Source of the DNA: VAZQ01 sp034669045
GTDB lineage: Bacteria > Pseudomonadota > Alphaproteobacteria > Rhizobiales > Xanthobacteraceae
Direction: 5' to 3'
Assembly (NCBI GenBank): GCA_034669045.1
Contig: JAXDOD010000115.1
Span: forward strand, 1-64,000
DNA: 64,000 nucleotides
The position numbers and the translations under genes were made by a program. Position 1 is the stretch's first letter; each line of letters begins with the position of its first letter. Shown here in pieces: positions 62,674 to 64,000 of the stretch. The notes under the pieces were generated by a model, which saw nothing but the letters and a program-made list of their open reading frames with translations, searched no databases and had not been told where the DNA came from.

Positions 62674-62829
62674 ATGCTGACGACCATCCTGCTTGTGATT
62701 CTCATCCTCGCTCTGGTCGGCGCCCTGCCGACCTGGGGCTACAGCCGCAACTGGGGTTATGGGCCCGGCGGCGGCGTCGGCCTGCTGCTGCTCATCCTGA
62801 TCGTGCTGATGCTGGTCGGCAGAGTCTAG
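62674..62829 (+). CDS. DUF3309 small membrane protein
   Basis: 51 aa: MLTTILLVILILALVGALPTWGYS then NWGYGPGGGVGLLLLILIVLMLVGRV. Two membrane helices, Trp/Gly-rich linker: the DUF3309 pattern. Role unknown. It lies after the DsrE gene and before ligA (convergent). Confidence 0.88.
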   Translation: MLTTILLVILILALVGALPTWGYSRNWGYGPGGGVGLLLLILIVLMLVGRV

Positions 62830-62880
62830 CCGGAGGAGTCCGACGGTAGTGCTTGGCGACGACCTCGTCGGCGGGAAGCC

Positions 62881-64000
62881 TTAGCGCTTCTCGCCGATGA
62901 GGTCGAACCACTCGTCCTCGGTAAGCACGGCGACGCCGAGGTTCTTTGCCGTGTTGAGCTTCGAGCCCGCGCCCGGCCCGGCCACCACATAATCGGTCTT
63001 CTTCGACACCGAGCCCGCGGTCTTGGCACCTAGCCGTTCGGCCATGGCCTTGGCCTCGTCGCGCGTCATCTTCTCCAGCGAGCCGGTGAAGACGATGGTC
63101 TTGCCGGCGACAGTCGAATCAGCGCGTGGCTTCTCGGCATCGAGGATGCGTACCTGTCCGGTGAGCCGCTCGACGATGCCCCGGTTGTGGTCCTCGCCGA
63201 AATACGCGGCGACGCTTTCGACGACGGTCTCCCCGATCTGATCGAGGTTGTCCATCTCCTCGCGCGTCTCCGCGTCGCCCTTGGCGGCCCGCAGGCAGGC
63301 ATCGTGAAACGCCGTCCACGAGCCATAGGCGCGCGCCAGCACCCGCGCGGTGGTCTCGCCGACATGGCGCATGCCGAGCGCGTAGATGAACCGCTCGAGC
63401 GAAATCTCACGCCGTGCCCTGATGGCCGCAAACAGGTTGCGCACCGACGTCTCACCGTAACCCTCGATATCTTCAAGCTTGAGGTCCGGATTGCGCGCTT
63501 CCAGCGTGAAGATATCCGCCGGCTCCTTGATCCAGCCCCGCTCGAAGAAATAGTCGATCTGCTTTTCGCCCAGGCCTTCGATGTCGAAGGCGCGGCGCGA
63601 GACGACAAGCTTCAGGTGCTCGGTCTTCTGGAACGGACAGGCAAACTCGCCCGAGCAGCGGAAGCGCACACCTTCCTCTCCGGCGGTATTCAACTCGCGC
63701 ACCACCTCGGTGTGCAGCGAACACGGGCAGCGCGTGGGAAACTTGTAGGGCGTTGCGTCCGGCGGCCGCTTCTCGACCACGACGCCGAGCACCTGCGGGA
63801 TGACGTCGCCGGCACGTTGGATCGTGACGGTATCGCCGATGCGCACGTCGAGCCGCGCGATCTCGTCGGAATTGTGCAGGCTTGCGTTCTGCACCACCAC
63901 GCCGCCGACCGTGACCGGCTCGAGCTTCGCCACCGGCGTGAGCGCGCCGGTGCGCCCGACCTGGATTTCGATGTCGCGCACGACGGTGGTCGCCTTCTCG
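62881..64000 (-). CDS. ligA: NAD-dependent DNA ligase, C-terminal part (cut by window edge)
   Basis: About 373 C-terminal residues; the N-terminal adenylation domain lies beyond 64000. OB fold (VTVGGVVVQNASLHNSDEIARLDVRIGDTVTIQRAGDVIPQVLGVV), a Cys4 zinc finger (CPCS ... FRCSGEFACPFQ), helix-hairpin-helix repeats and a C-terminal BRCT domain (STVAGKTIVFTGSLEKMTRDEAKAMAERLGAKTAGSVSKKTDYVVAG). It seals nicks in replication and repair. It converges with the DUF3309 gene. Confidence 0.97.
   Translation of the reverse strand, partial: EKATTVVRDIEIQVGRTGALTPVAKLEPVTVGGVVVQNASLHNSDEIARLDVRIGDTVTIQRAGDVIPQVLGVVVEKRPPDATPYKFPTRCPCSLHTEVVRELNTAGEEGVRFRCSGEFACPFQKTEHLKLVVSRRAFDIEGLGEKQIDYFFERGWIKEPADIFTLEARNPDLKLEDIEGYGETSVRNLFAAIRARREISLERFIYALGMRHVGETTARVLARAYGSWTAFHDACLRAAKGDAETREEMDNLDQIGETVVESVAAYFGEDHNRGIVERLTGQVRILDAEKPRADSTVAGKTIVFTGSLEKMTRDEAKAMAERLGAKTAGSVSKKTDYVVAGPGAGSKLNTAKNLGVAVLTEDEWFDLIGEKR

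Overview
This is a GC-rich chromosomal window from an alphaproteobacterium, most likely of the order Hyphomicrobiales (Bradyrhizobium / Rhodopseudomonas / Pseudolabrys-like). Three things support this. The split, circularly permuted tmRNA encodes the tag ANDNYAPVAQAA. Typical alphaproteobacterial families occur (alpha-type SspB, DUF4169, TIGR01620/YcjX). There are many Bug/TctC and NMT1-type solute-binding proteins. No tRNA, rRNA, CRISPR array, transposase or prophage was seen. The window cuts two genes: ilvB at the left edge and ligA at the right edge, both on the minus strand.

Layout. 1-1.1 kb: 5' part of acetolactate synthase with a leader-peptide attenuator. 1.2-9.3 kb: a secreted protein, a TPP-dependent decarboxylase-like enzyme, miaA, a DUF433/DUF5615 toxin-antitoxin-like pair, a DUF1015 protein, a repeat array and a DegP-type protease. 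9.6-14.3 kb (minus): DUF2065-hflC-hflK and folA / thyA, with a HEPN-containing two-gene cassette between folA and thyA. 14.4-20.3 kb: a secreted beta-helix protein, a complete tripartite tricarboxylate transporter (tctB-tctA-tctC) and a split chromate transporter. 20.3-23.2 kb: a repeat-rich, lower-GC accessory stretch. 23.2-26.7 kb: parS-like site, ssrA (tmRNA), sspB, fumC, DUF4169 and a ribbon-helix-helix gene. 26.7-34.6 kb (minus): AsmA, a D-lactate dehydrogenase-like flavoprotein, YcjF and YcjX, three of them with 4-nt overlaps. 34.7-39.7 kb: a secreted beta-helix/collagen/jelly-roll fusion, a thioesterase, and a protease / small protein / phospholipase-D cluster. 39.9-51.3 kb: a UvrD/PcrA helicase carrying repeat elements inside its reading frame, a slipin, YaiI, two orphan ParA paralogues and several periplasmic proteins. 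51.3-64 kb: solute-binding proteins, a tiny gene with an extreme Shine-Dalgarno sequence, prmA, aminopeptidase P, and an operon joining an ABC importer to an IscU-like and a DsrE-like protein, then ligA.

Links between genes: ssrA and sspB (tagging and delivery to ClpXP) sit side by side. hflK/hflC (regulators of FtsH) and DegP are envelope/membrane proteolysis neighbours. thyA and folA share the dTMP/folate cycle. The 59-62.6 kb operon joins import to sulfur/Fe-S handling proteins.

The strongest items for a second look are: (1) a 25-codon ORF behind a 14-nt perfect match to the 16S rRNA tail; (2) two palindromic repeats read in-frame inside the helicase gene; (3) the ABC-IscU-like-DsrE operon with a CTG start; (4) the protease-small protein-PLD operon; (5) the parS-ssrA-sspB cluster; (6) the HEPN cassette with a frameshift.
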